From Cohnella sp. CFH 77786 (GTDB lineage Bacteria; Bacillota; Bacilli; Paenibacillales; Paenibacillaceae), in contig NZ_WJIB01000011.1 of NCBI RefSeq assembly GCF_019400745.1, positions 186,001 to 250,000 of the forward strand: DNA of 64,000 nucleotides, written 5' to 3'. A program made the translations under genes and the position numbers. Numbering within the stretch: the stretch's first letter is position 1; the number at the start of each line of letters is the position of its first letter. Below the pieces are notes generated by a model. It saw nothing but the letters and a program-made list of their open reading frames with translations, had not been told where the DNA came from and ran no database searches. Below are positions 17,490 to 26,384 of this stretch, piece after piece.

Positions 17490-18800
17490 GTGACGAACTT
17501 GAACGAAAATCGTCGAACACGCTCCGATGCAAAATCCAAGGAAGCGTTCGAACGCGCCAAACGCGTCATTCCCGGCGGCGTGAACAGCCCCGTGCGCGCC
17601 TTCAAGTCGGTCGGCCTGACGCCGGTCGTCATCGAGAGGGGCCAAGGCAGCCGGATCACGGATATCGACGGCCAGACGTATATCGATTACGTCCTGAGCT
17701 GGGGACCGTTGATCGCGGGACATGCCCATCCGGAGGTCGTCGAGGCGATCAAGCGCACGGCCGAGAAAGGCACGAGCTTCGGCGCTCCGACCGAGCTGGA
17801 AACGCTGATGGCGGAACTCGTATGCGAACGGGTGCCTTCCGTCGAAGTCGTCCGGATGGTGAACTCCGGCACCGAGGCGACGATGAGCGCGCTGCGCCTG
17901 GCCCGCGGGTACACGGACCGGAGCAAAATCCTGAAATTCGAAGGGTCATACCACGGACATGCGGACAGCCTGCTGATCAAAGCGGGTTCCGGCGTCGCCA
18001 CGCTGGGCCTGCCGGACAGCCCGGGCGTACCCGAAGGAATTGCCGCGCATACGATTGCCGTGCCGTATAACGACTTGGAGTCCGTGAAGCTGGCGTTCGA
18101 GCGGTTCGGGGAAGAAATCGCCGCGGTGATCGTCGAGCCGGTCGCGGGCAATATGGGCGTCGTTCCGCCGCTTCCCGGTTTTCTGCAGGGTTTGAGGGAG
18201 ATCACGTCGCGGTACGGAAGCCTGCTCATTTTCGATGAAGTCATGACCGGGTTCCGGGTTCACTTCAACTGCGCGCAAGGGCTGTACGGGATCACGCCCG
18301 ATTTGACCTGCTTGGCCAAAGTGATCGGCGGAGGACTTCCGGTCGGCGCGTACGGCGGAAGACGGGACATCATGGAGCGGATGGCGCCCGCAGGCCCGAT
18401 CTACCAGGCCGGCACGCTGTCGGGGAATCCGCTGGCGATGGCGGCCGGCTATACGACGCTGAAGCTCATGACCGAAGATCGATACGAGTTGCTGGAGCGG
18501 CTCTCGAAGCGCCTGCATGAGGGACTCGAGGCCAACGCGCGGGAGCTTGGCATTCCGATGACGATCAACCGCGTCGGCTCCATGGTGTGTCCGTTCTTTA
18601 CCGACAAACGCGTCGTCAACTACGAGGACGCAAGGAGTTCGGACACGGAGCGGTTCAAGAACGTGTTCCGCCATCTTCTCGACCTCGGGGTGAACATCGC
18701 GCCTTCCGCTTTCGAGGGGTGGTTCGTTTCGACGGCTCATACCGAACGCGATATCGACACGACGATCGAGGCGCACCGAGAGGCGCTTCGCCGGTCGTAA
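17490..18800 (+). CDS. hemL: Glutamate-1-semialdehyde 2,1-aminomutase
   Basis: Second step of the C5 pathway: PLP-dependent conversion of glutamate-1-semialdehyde to 5-aminolevulinate. Fold-type I aminotransferase with [16 protein letters not shown], the aspartate motif [12 protein letters not shown] and the PLP lysine in [18 protein letters not shown]. 436 residues, standard. Start is GTG 17490 or TTG 17499; the weak AGTAGGATG site does not settle it. Separated from the main hem operon by the Crp/Fnr gene. Confidence 0.95.
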   Translation: MTNLNENRRTRSDAKSKEAFERAKRVIPGGVNSPVRAFKSVGLTPVVIERGQGSRITDIDGQTYIDYVLSWGPLIAGHAHPEVVEAIKRTAEKGTSFGAPTELETLMAELVCERVPSVEVVRMVNSGTEATMSALRLARGYTDRSKILKFEGSYHGHADSLLIKAGSGVATLGLPDSPGVPEGIAAHTIAVPYNDLESVKLAFERFGEEIAAVIVEPVAGNMGVVPPLPGFLQGLREITSRYGSLLIFDEVMTGFRVHFNCAQGLYGITPDLTCLAKVIGGGLPVGAYGGRRDIMERMAPAGPIYQAGTLSGNPLAMAAGYTTLKLMTEDRYELLERLSKRLHEGLEANARELGIPMTINRVGSMVCPFFTDKRVVNYEDARSSDTERFKNVFRHLLDLGVNIAPSAFEGWFVSTAHTERDIDTTIEAHREALRRS

Positions 18801-18986
18801 ACCGGCATCCCCAGGCAACCCCTTCCGTTCCCGGTCAACGGCGCAGCCGTTTTACTTGGGAAAGAAGGGGTTGTTTGCTTTTTGTCCCGGGGGCAGGCAT
18901 GCCCGACTTTCGGCGGCATATAGATAAGGAAGAAGCTGCCCAGGACCCGTAACGATCGGGCCCATGCCGAAAGGAGGATGGAGGAA

Positions 18987-20486
18987 GTGACGGACCCGTT
19001 TAACGGATTGAGGTTCGACATTTACGAGCGGGTGCATTTGCCCGATGATGTGGCCGCCATCGAGGAATTGGAGGAAGTCGAGCTCGTTCCCCACATGCAG
19101 GCGAAGACCCATAAGGACCATGTGCTGCTCAAAGGGCATTTGCTGTTGTCCGGCTTTTACCGGGCGAAGGAGCAGACCCGGGGAGTCACGAAATTGGAGC
19201 ATTGGATTCCGGTGGAGATTTCCCTTCCGCCGAATCGCGTATCGCGGGTGGAGGATCTGGCGGTCGAAATCGACAATTTCGACGTGGATTTGCTGTCCAC
19301 CCGGTCGCTGAACGTCACGGGAGTACTCGCGCTGCGGGGGCTGGCCGAACAACAGCAGGAGCCGGTGTGGAGGGACGACAGCTTCACGGTGGTCCACCAG
19401 GCACCGGCCGAGGCGGGTTTGGCCGGCACTCCGGCTCAGGCTGAGCCGGAGAATCCTCCTTCCGAAACGACGCAGGAGGTTCCGGCCCCCGCCCCAGGGG
19501 CTCCGGTCTTCGGTTCGCCGGACGACTGGCGGAAAGGACAAGAGGGTCCGGGTGACGGGCCGGCGGTGGAATTCGGGACGCCGCCCCCATTCGAGCAGGT
19601 GCCGCCCGTCCATCTAGCCGTTCCTCCGCAGACGATGCCGTACTATGCGGTGCCCGAGGGCCGGGATAACGGCGTTTGGCCATTCGCGCCCTTCGCGAAA
19701 CCGGAGCCGGAAGCCGAAACCGTGCAGATCGAGTCCGGGCCGGGTTCTCCGGAAGCGGATTGGAAGTCCGACGTGGGTTGGGGAGACGTGTCTTCCAGGA
19801 AAACGGAACTCGATTTCGCGCTCCCGGAATACCCGGCCCCATGGAACGGCAAGGTGGAGATCGCGCAGGATCCGGCAGGCGAGTATAAGACGGAGCCGTG
19901 GGCGGAGGCGGAGGATCGAAGGGAACATAAGGAAGCGAAGCCGGAGTTCGGGGCGGCGGTAATACCGGAGCTCGGAACGGTCGAGAAACCGGAGTATTGG
20001 GCGGCGGTGGATCCGGAGTTCGGAACGGGCGATAAACCGGAATTCAAACCGGAATTCAAACCGGAAGAGAAGCCGGCGTTCAAGCCGGAAGAGAAACAAG
20101 AGCTCAAGGTGGCGTACGGAGCCAAGCCGTGGGAGTCTCCTGTACGAGCTCCTTCCGGAGTCGGCTTGTTGTCCGTTCTGGGTGACAAGGGGGCTGCCCG
20201 CGAAGCGGAGCTGCAAGCTTTGCGTGCGGCACAGGCGGAAGCGAACGACGCGAACGCGAAGCTATCCCGCGAGAGCACGGGCGACGAGCTGGAATGGACG
20301 AAGCTCTTCCTCGGCAAAGGTTCGGAGGCCCAGCAGTTCAGCAAGGTCAGGATGTGCATCGTCCAGCGGGAGGATACGCTCGATTCCATCGCCGCCCGCT
20401 ACAATGTGCAAGTCCGGGAGCTTCAGTTGCGGAACCGGTTGATCGATCCGTATTTGTCCGAAGGGCAAGTGTTGTATATTCCTTAA
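18987..20486 (+). CDS. spoVID: Stage VI sporulation protein D (spore coat morphogenetic protein)
   Basis: SpoVID drives encasement of the spore by the coat and binds SafA. The N-terminal domain (FDIYERVHLPDDVAAIEELEEVEL, about 130 residues) and the C-terminal LysM (CIVQREDTLDSIAARYNVQVRELQLRN) match the family; both are joined by a long acidic Pro/Glu-rich linker with PEFG, KPEFKPE and KPEEKP repeats (about 300-375). GTG 18987 has AAGGAGG 9 nt upstream; ATG 18978 directly abuts that site. hemL-spoVID order as in Bacillus. Sigma-E control is expected from family knowledge, but no clear promoter was found. Confidence 0.9.
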   Translation: MTDPFNGLRFDIYERVHLPDDVAAIEELEEVELVPHMQAKTHKDHVLLKGHLLLSGFYRAKEQTRGVTKLEHWIPVEISLPPNRVSRVEDLAVEIDNFDVDLLSTRSLNVTGVLALRGLAEQQQEPVWRDDSFTVVHQAPAEAGLAGTPAQAEPENPPSETTQEVPAPAPGAPVFGSPDDWRKGQEGPGDGPAVEFGTPPPFEQVPPVHLAVPPQTMPYYAVPEGRDNGVWPFAPFAKPEPEAETVQIESGPGSPEADWKSDVGWGDVSSRKTELDFALPEYPAPWNGKVEIAQDPAGEYKTEPWAEAEDRREHKEAKPEFGAAVIPELGTVEKPEYWAAVDPEFGTGDKPEFKPEFKPEEKPAFKPEEKQELKVAYGAKPWESPVRAPSGVGLLSVLGDKGAAREAELQALRAAQAEANDANAKLSRESTGDELEWTKLFLGKGSEAQQFSKVRMCIVQREDTLDSIAARYNVQVRELQLRNRLIDPYLSEGQVLYIP

Positions 20487-20496
20487 TGACCGGACG

Positions 20497-20527
20497 CCGT
20501 CCCTATCGGGGCGGTTTTCGTTTTTTT
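20497..20527 (+). terminator. Rho-independent terminator after spoVID
   Basis: CCGTCCC/GGGGCGG stem followed by TTTTCG and a T6-7 run. Confidence 0.85.
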
Positions 20528-20556
20528 ACATTCATGCCGGGATACGGGCCGGCTCG

Positions 20557-21630
20557 TTAACGATTCAGTTGAACGGGGATGACGACTTTCTGCGGCGAAT
20601 AGGCGCCCTCGAACTGTTGAAGCAGCAGTTGAACGGCCGAATGGGCCATCCGCTTCTCGTCTTGCCCTACCCAGGGAATGCCGGGGATATGGGGATCGTC
20701 GAAGGAAAGCAGCTTGATGTTTCGGTCCGGAAGCTTGCCGCTTTGAATCGCCCGGAAGGTCAAATCCGCCATCTCGGCCGTAAGCGTGACTGCCGCCGTG
20801 ATATTCGGATTGTTTTCCAAAAATTCCAGGAGGTAAGAGTACGTATTCTCGTTGCGGAGAACTTGGATGGGAACATGGCACCATTGGTTTTTGTCGATCG
20901 GAATGCCACGGTCGATATAGGCTTTCTCGAATCCGGCCGTCCGGTCTTGAATGGCGGTATTCGTATTGTCGGGCGAGATCAGGGCGATTTGCCGGTGCCC
21001 CTCATCGAGCAATATGGACACGGCATCGTAGACTCCGCCGAAATTATCGGACGTGACCTGGTAGGTCTCGATATTTCTCAGATAACGATCGATGAAGACG
21101 AAAGGGAATTTCTCCAGCGAAAGGCGGAGGAGCGACTCGTTGTACGTTTCGTCTTCCGTCGGAAACACGATGATTCCCTTGACTTCGGAGCAATCGGTCA
21201 ATTCCTGGATGGCGCGGGATTCCTCGGCCGAAGATTCGCGCGTCAGATGGAGGACAAGCTGGTATCCGGCTTCCTTGACGAAGTACTCCATATGGTCCAC
21301 GAGCTGTTGGATCACTTTCGTCTTCAGCGTCGGAATGATGAATCCGATGTATTTGCCGGCGGCCGAACGGGTGGCGGGCAGGGCTGCCGCGGCTGCCGGG
21401 ACGGCTTCGAACGGACGGTCTGCGACGAACGTTCCTTTCCCTTGAATGCGGATGACGATCCCTTCGTCCGCGAGCGCGGCGAGAGCGTTCTTCACGGTGA
21501 TCTTGCTGACGTTGTAAGCTTCCATCAGTTCCTGCTCGGACGGGACGCGGTCTTTGGGCCGGAGTTCCCCTGACAAAATCCCGTCGCGGATCGATTGCTG
21601 AATTTGTTTATATAAAGGCGTTTTGGACAA
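20557..21630 (-). CDS. GntR/LacI-hybrid transcriptional regulator (AraR-like)
   Basis: 357 residues: GntR winged helix at the N-terminus (about 4-68; KDRVPSEQELMEAYNVSK) joined to a LacI-type periplasmic-binding-fold ligand domain (about 80-350). This architecture is that of the arabinose repressor AraR. TTG start with GGGGTGAGAG before it. Divergent from a sugar ABC operon, so it very likely represses that operon and releases on binding a pentose or oligosaccharide. The sugar cannot be read from sequence; the GH43 enzyme suggests arabinose or xylose derivatives. Confidence 0.88.
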   Translation of the reverse strand: MSKTPLYKQIQQSIRDGILSGELRPKDRVPSEQELMEAYNVSKITVKNALAALADEGIVIRIQGKGTFVADRPFEAVPAAAAALPATRSAAGKYIGFIIPTLKTKVIQQLVDHMEYFVKEAGYQLVLHLTRESSAEESRAIQELTDCSEVKGIIVFPTEDETYNESLLRLSLEKFPFVFIDRYLRNIETYQVTSDNFGGVYDAVSILLDEGHRQIALISPDNTNTAIQDRTAGFEKAYIDRGIPIDKNQWCHVPIQVLRNENTYSYLLEFLENNPNITAAVTLTAEMADLTFRAIQSGKLPDRNIKLLSFDDPHIPGIPWVGQDEKRMAHSAVQLLLQQFEGAYSPQKVVIPVQLNR

Positions 21631-21686
21631 AATACTCTCACCCCAGTTCGCCTTATAAAAAGACGAATATATTATTAATTGGATCT

Positions 21687-21714
21687 ATTATACCAATAAA
21701 TATATTGATGTGAA
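21687..21714 (-). promoter_or_regulatory. Promoter of the GntR/LacI regulator gene
   Basis: On the minus strand: TTCACA (21714-21709), 16-bp spacer, TATAAT (21692-21687) with TGG before it. AT-rich repeated ATTGG/CCAAT words overlap it and could be operator sequence. Confidence 0.55.
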
Positions 21715-21784
21715 GCAAATAGAATAAAAAACATAATTAAAAATGAATTATAACCAATTGAGTATATTTTTCTGGAGATCCGGG

Positions 21785-21793
21785 TGCTATAAT
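21785..21793 (+). promoter_or_regulatory. Extended -10 promoter of the sugar ABC operon
   Basis: TGCTATAAT, a perfect extended -10, 46 nt before the binding-protein start. Confidence 0.6.
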
Positions 21794-21800
21794 GCAATCT

Positions 21801-21814
21801 GTAAAGCGTTTTCA
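21801..21814 (+). promoter_or_regulatory. Candidate cre (CcpA) site
   Basis: GTAAAGCGTTTTCA matches the catabolite-response consensus TGWNANCGNTNWCA except for the first two bases. Lying just downstream of the -10, it would allow carbon-catabolite repression by roadblock. Confidence 0.45.
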
Positions 21815-21838
21815 CTCACCGACAGGAGGTCTTGCAAA

Positions 21839-23182
21839 ATGAGAAAAAGCCTTGCCGTTTTATCCGTCCTGGCGCTCGCGACGTCCCTTCTCGCGGGTTG
21901 CGGCAGCAAATCCGGAAACGAATCGTCGAAAGACAACGCCGCTTCGCCTTCGGCCAGCCAGCAGGCGTCATCGTCTTCGGCAGCAGCAGGCGGGGAGAAA
22001 GTTACGCTGACCGTCACGCACTTCATGGTAGAGAAACCGAAGGTAGACACCTTTAAGAAGTTGACCGACCGCTTTACCGAGCTCCACCCGAACGTAAGTT
22101 TCGACATCCAGGTCATGCCGGTGGACAAGTACAACGACAACATCAAGATGAAGGTCGCCGCCGCCGACGAGCCGGACATCATTTTCGGCCGTCCGCAAGG
22201 CATGGTGGATATGACCAAGGCAGGCGCTTTCCTTGATATCACGAACGAACCGTTCATAAAACGCGTAGACCCGGCCTATATTCCCAACGTTTCCTATGAC
22301 GGCAAAGTGTACGGCTTGCCGGTGGACCTGATGACCAACGGCATCATTTACAACAAGGACCTGTTCAAGCAGGCCGGCGTAGAAGTGCCGAAGACGTATT
22401 CCGAATTGGTCAAAGCCGCCGAGACGCTGCAATCGAAGGGCATTACCCCGTTCGCGGCATCGTGGAAAGACGGCGCCTCTTACATGAGCTTCATGTGGCC
22501 GGATATGTGGGGCGGCATGCTCGTGAAGAACCCGGACTATGCGGGGGCGATCATGGCGGGCCAGAAGAAGTTCTCGGACATTCCCGATTACAAAGGCTTC
22601 TTGGAGCGCGTGAACCAACTGAGCGCCATGACGAACAAAGACGCCAAGGACATCGACTACGACCGCGCTTTGCAATACTTCGCTCAAGGCAAAGCGGCGA
22701 TGATCATCATGGGCAGCTTCGCGATCGGCACCATTCGCTCCTACAATCCCGACGGCAATTTCGGCGTCTTCATGTACCCGTCTTACGATAATGCGAACGA
22801 CAACTACTTGACGTATTCGACCGACGACACGTGGATGATCGGAGCCCAGTCCAAACACGTCGACGAAGCGAAGCAGTTCTTCGAGTTCATGGCTTCCGAC
22901 GAAGGAGCGCAAATCTGGGCGGACGGCGTTCAAACGATCAGCACGATCTCCAAGGACATCAAGCCGAAGCAGCAGGACCCGATGGCTTCGGACTTCCAGG
23001 CGATCTTCCAGACCGGCAAGACCGTCAACAACCAAGTCAAACCGCTGTGGTACGGCCAATACGACGATAGCTGGCAGAAGGTCATGACGTACTTCCTGGT
23101 GTCGGATCCCAAGACGAGAAGCGTTGACGATACCTTGAAGAAACTCGACGATGAATTCGCGCGGATCAACAAAATGAAATAA
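21839..23182 (+). CDS. Sugar ABC transporter substrate-binding lipoprotein
   Basis: 447 residues. Signal peptide with lipobox LLAGC (lipidated C21), Ser/Gly/Ala-rich linker, then a family 1 extracellular solute-binding (MalE-like) domain, for example VDLMTNGIIYNKDLFKQAGV and GKAAMIIMGSFAIG. It delivers a carbohydrate to the two permeases encoded next. AGGAGG precedes ATG 21839; the frame opens further upstream without a signal peptide and is not used. No ATPase gene is present in the cluster, so a shared MsmX-type ATPase encoded elsewhere is probable. Confidence 0.92.
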   Translation: MRKSLAVLSVLALATSLLAGCGSKSGNESSKDNAASPSASQQASSSSAAAGGEKVTLTVTHFMVEKPKVDTFKKLTDRFTELHPNVSFDIQVMPVDKYNDNIKMKVAAADEPDIIFGRPQGMVDMTKAGAFLDITNEPFIKRVDPAYIPNVSYDGKVYGLPVDLMTNGIIYNKDLFKQAGVEVPKTYSELVKAAETLQSKGITPFAASWKDGASYMSFMWPDMWGGMLVKNPDYAGAIMAGQKKFSDIPDYKGFLERVNQLSAMTNKDAKDIDYDRALQYFAQGKAAMIIMGSFAIGTIRSYNPDGNFGVFMYPSYDNANDNYLTYSTDDTWMIGAQSKHVDEAKQFFEFMASDEGAQIWADGVQTISTISKDIKPKQQDPMASDFQAIFQTGKTVNNQVKPLWYGQYDDSWQKVMTYFLVSDPKTRSVDDTLKKLDDEFARINKMK

Positions 23183-23188
23183 AGGGGA

Positions 23189-23235
23189 GGCCGTTCCCTC
23201 GGATGACCGGTTCGTCCGGCCATGAGGGGACGGCC
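23189..23235 (+). promoter_or_regulatory. Hairpin between binding-protein and permease genes
   Basis: Arms 23189-23200 and 23224-23235 pair over 12 bp (one G-U). Hairpins here in ABC operons often act as partial terminators or mRNA stabilisers that keep binding protein in excess of permease. That role is inferred. Confidence 0.6.
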
Positions 23236-23258
23236 GATCCGGCATCGGGGGTGAGTGG

Positions 23259-24116
23259 ATGAGAAAAAAACATAAGGCGGAACTGATCAAATTTACCTTT
23301 TTGCTCCCCGCGCTGCTGTTTTTCACGGTGGTCGTGATCGTACCGTTTTTCCGGGGAATCAACATCGCTTTCACGAACTGGAACGGCATCGACGCCACTT
23401 ACGATTACGTGGGCCTGCACAACCTTTTCCTGATGTTTCAGGACAGCGAAATCGTAACGCCGCTCAAGAACACGCTGTTTTACGCGATCGTCACGACGTT
23501 CTTCGTGAACGTATTCGGCTTGCTTCTGGCGGTTGCGCTCAACGAGAAATTCAGAGGCGTCAATTTGCTCAAAAGCTTTATCTTCATGCCCATGGTTATC
23601 AGCTTGGTGCTGGCGTCCATCATTTGGCGTTATTTATTCAGCGACATTTATCCGGTCCTCTTCCATACCGACGGAGGTCTGCTGGGCAACCCATCCACCG
23701 TCATGATCGGTTTGTGCGTGATCGCGATCTGGAAGGAAACGGGCCTTGCCATGGTCATATACTACGCCGGGCTGCAGACCATTCCCAAAGATATGTACGA
23801 AGCGGCCGAAATCGACGGCGCGAAAAGGGTTCAGCGATTTTTCAAAATCACCGTGCCGCTGCTGATCCCTGCCTTCACGTATTGCATCCCTTTATGGCTC
23901 GGGACGGGGCTTAGACAATTCGACTATTCGATGGTGGCAACGAAGGGCGGACCGGGCAGGGCGTCCGAGACGATGGCCATGTACGTTTACAATTACGAAT
24001 TTCCCTACTTCAAGGCCGGATACGGGCAAATGGCGGCGCTCGTCCTGTTTTTCATGATCTTGCTCATCACCGTGTTCATTACCCGCGCTTTGCGTAAAGG
24101 AGAGGTCGAATATTGA
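23259..24116 (+). CDS. Sugar ABC transporter permease (MalF/UgpA type)
   Basis: 285 residues, six predicted membrane helices, with the cytoplasmic EAA loop YEAAEIDGAKRVQRFFKI that contacts the ATPase. Forms the membrane pore with the next gene product. GGGGGTGAG precedes the ATG, and the stop overlaps the next start. Substrate is inferred to be a plant-cell-wall oligosaccharide from the GH43 neighbour. Confidence 0.92.
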   Translation: MRKKHKAELIKFTFLLPALLFFTVVVIVPFFRGINIAFTNWNGIDATYDYVGLHNLFLMFQDSEIVTPLKNTLFYAIVTTFFVNVFGLLLAVALNEKFRGVNLLKSFIFMPMVISLVLASIIWRYLFSDIYPVLFHTDGGLLGNPSTVMIGLCVIAIWKETGLAMVIYYAGLQTIPKDMYEAAEIDGAKRVQRFFKITVPLLIPAFTYCIPLWLGTGLRQFDYSMVATKGGPGRASETMAMYVYNYEFPYFKAGYGQMAALVLFFMILLITVFITRALRKGEVEY

Positions 24117-24955
24117 ATACGTCCGTTTCCAGCAACCGAAAATGGAGCCGAACGATCCGAATCGCCTTTCTCTACGCGGTTGCGCTTGTTTTCCTGTTTC
24201 CGTTCTACGTCGCCATCGTCTATTCGATCAAAACGCCGGTGGAAACCGCGGAAAACCCGCTCGGTTTTCCGATGCATGTTTCCTGGGGGAACTATGCCGA
24301 CGCGATCGTGGCGTCCAACTTTTTTCAAGCGCTGCGCAACAGCATGATTGCCACGGCGGGAACCGTCGTGCTCACGATCCTCGTGTGCTCCATGGCCGCC
24401 TATGTCATCTCCAGAAACAGCAATCGGTTTTACAACTTCTTCTACTTCTTGTTCATGTCTTCGATCATGCTCCCGTTTCAGGTGCTCATGTTCCCGCTGT
24501 ACAAAACGTGGGTGGACTTGCACTTCCTGAACACGCTTCACGGGCTGGTCGTTTCTCTGACCGGCGTGCAGATCGGGTATTTCTGTTTTCTTTACGTCGG
24601 GTTTATCAAAACCGTTCCGCGGGAATTGGAAGAGTCCGCTTTGATCGACGGTGCCTCCCAGTACCGCACGTTCTTTACGATCATTTTCCCGCTGCTGAAG
24701 CCCATCAACACCACCATCCTGGTGCTGAGCGCGCTCGGCGCTTGGAACGATTTCGTCGTTTCGATGGTGATCGTGCAGAAGAAAGCCGTATCGACGTTGC
24801 CGCTGGTGCAGTTTCAATTTTTCGGCGAGTATACCTCGCAAGTCAACATGGCATTCGCGGCCATCATCCTATCGATGATCCCGATCATGATTTTCTATTT
24901 CGCGGTTCAGCGATATATCATCAGCGGGGTGACGGCGGGAGCCGTCAAAGGATAA
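24113..24955 (+). CDS. Sugar ABC transporter permease (MalG/UgpE type)
   Basis: 280 residues, six membrane helices, EAA loop ELEESALIDGASQYRTFF and the C-terminal QRYIISGVTAGAVKG ending characteristic of MalG-type permeases. TTG start overlaps the stop of the preceding permease gene (TTGA), with AAGGAGAGG upstream, so the two are translationally coupled. Confidence 0.92.
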   Translation: MNTSVSSNRKWSRTIRIAFLYAVALVFLFPFYVAIVYSIKTPVETAENPLGFPMHVSWGNYADAIVASNFFQALRNSMIATAGTVVLTILVCSMAAYVISRNSNRFYNFFYFLFMSSIMLPFQVLMFPLYKTWVDLHFLNTLHGLVVSLTGVQIGYFCFLYVGFIKTVPRELEESALIDGASQYRTFFTIIFPLLKPINTTILVLSALGAWNDFVVSMVIVQKKAVSTLPLVQFQFFGEYTSQVNMAFAAIILSMIPIMIFYFAVQRYIISGVTAGAVKG

Positions 24956-24994
24956 ATCATCTACACACGATACTCGAATGCGAGGAATAGGCCT

Positions 24995-25951
24995 ATGAAG
25001 CGACACACGACAGAGATCGGCGCCGGACGGGCGGCCCCCGTAGTTTTGCAGCGGGCCGATCCGTGGGTATACCGCCACACGGACGGGTTCTACTATTTCA
25101 CGGCTTCGGTTCCGGAATACGACCGGATCGAGCTCAGGCGATCCGCGACGATTCAAGGACTCGCGGACGCAGTCCCGACGGCCGTCTGGAGAAAGCACGA
25201 GAGCGGACGGATGAGTTCTCATATATGGGCGCCTGAAATCCATTATATCGACGGCAAGTGGTACGTTTATTTCGCGGCTGCACCTTCAGGCGACACCGTA
25301 AAAGGAATGTTCGACCACCGCATGTTCGTGCTGGAGAACGAAGCCGAAGATCCGTTCCAGGGGACGTGGGTCGAGAAAGGCCAAATCGCGACCGCGAGGG
25401 ACTCTTTTTCGCTGGACGCCACGACGTTCGAGCATGGAGGCGTCCGCTATCTGGTTTGGGCGCAGCACGATCCGGACGTACCGGGCCACTCTAACCTATA
25501 TCTGGCGCCGATGCGAAACCCGTGGACGTTGACAGGACCGCAGCTGATGCTGACCAAGCCGGAACTCCACTGGGAAACGCGCGGCTTCCTCGTCAACGAA
25601 GGACCTGCGGTCCTGCGGAAAAACGGGCGGATTTTCATCAGCTATTCGGCAAGCGCGACGGATCACAACTACTGCATGGGGCTGTTGGCCGCGGATGAGC
25701 ATAGCGATCTCATGAATGCGGACGCCTGGACCAAATGGCCGCAACCCATATTCGAAACCGATGAAGAGAACGGTTTGTACGGGCCGGGGCACAACTGCTT
25801 CACGGTCTCGGAAGACGGGGCCGCGGAGGTATTCGTGTTCCATGCCAGGAATTATAAAGAAATCGAGGGAGACCCGCTTTATGACCCGAACCGGCACATG
25901 TACGCGAAAACGCTGGCTTGGGACAACGACGGCAATCCCGTCTTCCGGTAG
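24995..25951 (+). CDS. Glycoside hydrolase family 43 enzyme
   Basis: Cytoplasmic (no signal peptide) five-bladed propeller glycosidase of 318 residues. The GH43 catalytic triad is visible: base D22 (RADPWV), pKa-modulating D141 (SLDATTF) and acid E202 (NEGPAV). SSHIWAPEIH is another family hallmark. Most such enzymes are alpha-L-arabinofuranosidases or beta-xylosidases, so it probably trims arabino- or xylo-oligosaccharides imported by the adjacent ABC system. The exact specificity is not decidable. Last gene of the island. Confidence 0.9.
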   Translation: MKRHTTEIGAGRAAPVVLQRADPWVYRHTDGFYYFTASVPEYDRIELRRSATIQGLADAVPTAVWRKHESGRMSSHIWAPEIHYIDGKWYVYFAAAPSGDTVKGMFDHRMFVLENEAEDPFQGTWVEKGQIATARDSFSLDATTFEHGGVRYLVWAQHDPDVPGHSNLYLAPMRNPWTLTGPQLMLTKPELHWETRGFLVNEGPAVLRKNGRIFISYSASATDHNYCMGLLAADEHSDLMNADAWTKWPQPIFETDEENGLYGPGHNCFTVSEDGAAEVFVFHARNYKEIEGDPLYDPNRHMYAKTLAWDNDGNPVFR

Positions 25952-25984
25952 CCGCGGCTTCCCCTGCTCTTCGTCCTTTCCGTA

Positions 25985-26013
25985 TTGACTCGCCTTTTCA
26001 TGGCGGGTAGAAT
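25985..26013 (+). promoter_or_regulatory. Promoter of the valS T-box leader
   Basis: TTGACT, 17-bp spacer, TAGAAT; a near-consensus sigma-A promoter about 20 nt before the leader. Confidence 0.7.
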
Positions 26014-26029
26014 AGGATAGAAAGACGAA

Positions 26030-26299
26030 GAAAGGGAAAAGTTCGCGGTTTACCCCTACAGAGAGCGGAACCGCCGGATCGTCCGGCGCTGGGAGGTTGC
26101 GCAGGAAGGCGCCACGGACGGTCACCCTGGAGTTTCCCGTATGAGATCCGGGCTTCCTTGCCTTGGAGGTAAGACGGGACGGCTTGCGGCCGTTATCCTG
26201 CGACAAGTGCCGTGCGGTTGCCCATGCAGCCCGCGGAACGAAGGTGGTACCACGGAAGCTCAACCTTTCGTCCTTTGCGACGGGAGGTTTTTTGTTTTG
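26030..26299 (+). promoter_or_regulatory. T-box riboswitch upstream of valS
   Basis: The conserved T-box sequence AAGGTGGTACCACGG is at 26240-26254, followed by a terminator stem AACCTTTCGTC/GACGGGAGGTT (26262-26288) and a T-run. The 5' part (26060-26200) forms the long Stem I with an AGAGAG start; a GUC valine specifier is plausible near 26119. The leader reads uncharged tRNA(Val) and antiterminates valS. Confidence 0.85.
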
Positions 26300-26384
26300 T
26301 TACCGGGGTCCCGAAAAGGAATCGGAATTCGATTCAGAGCTTCACTTCACTTTTCGGGTAGAAACATAAGGAGGTTGTCCAACC

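Noticed and set aside
18917-18924. Sigma-E promoter for spoVID
   Set aside because: CATATAGA resembles a -10, but no -35 match exists at 13-15 bp.
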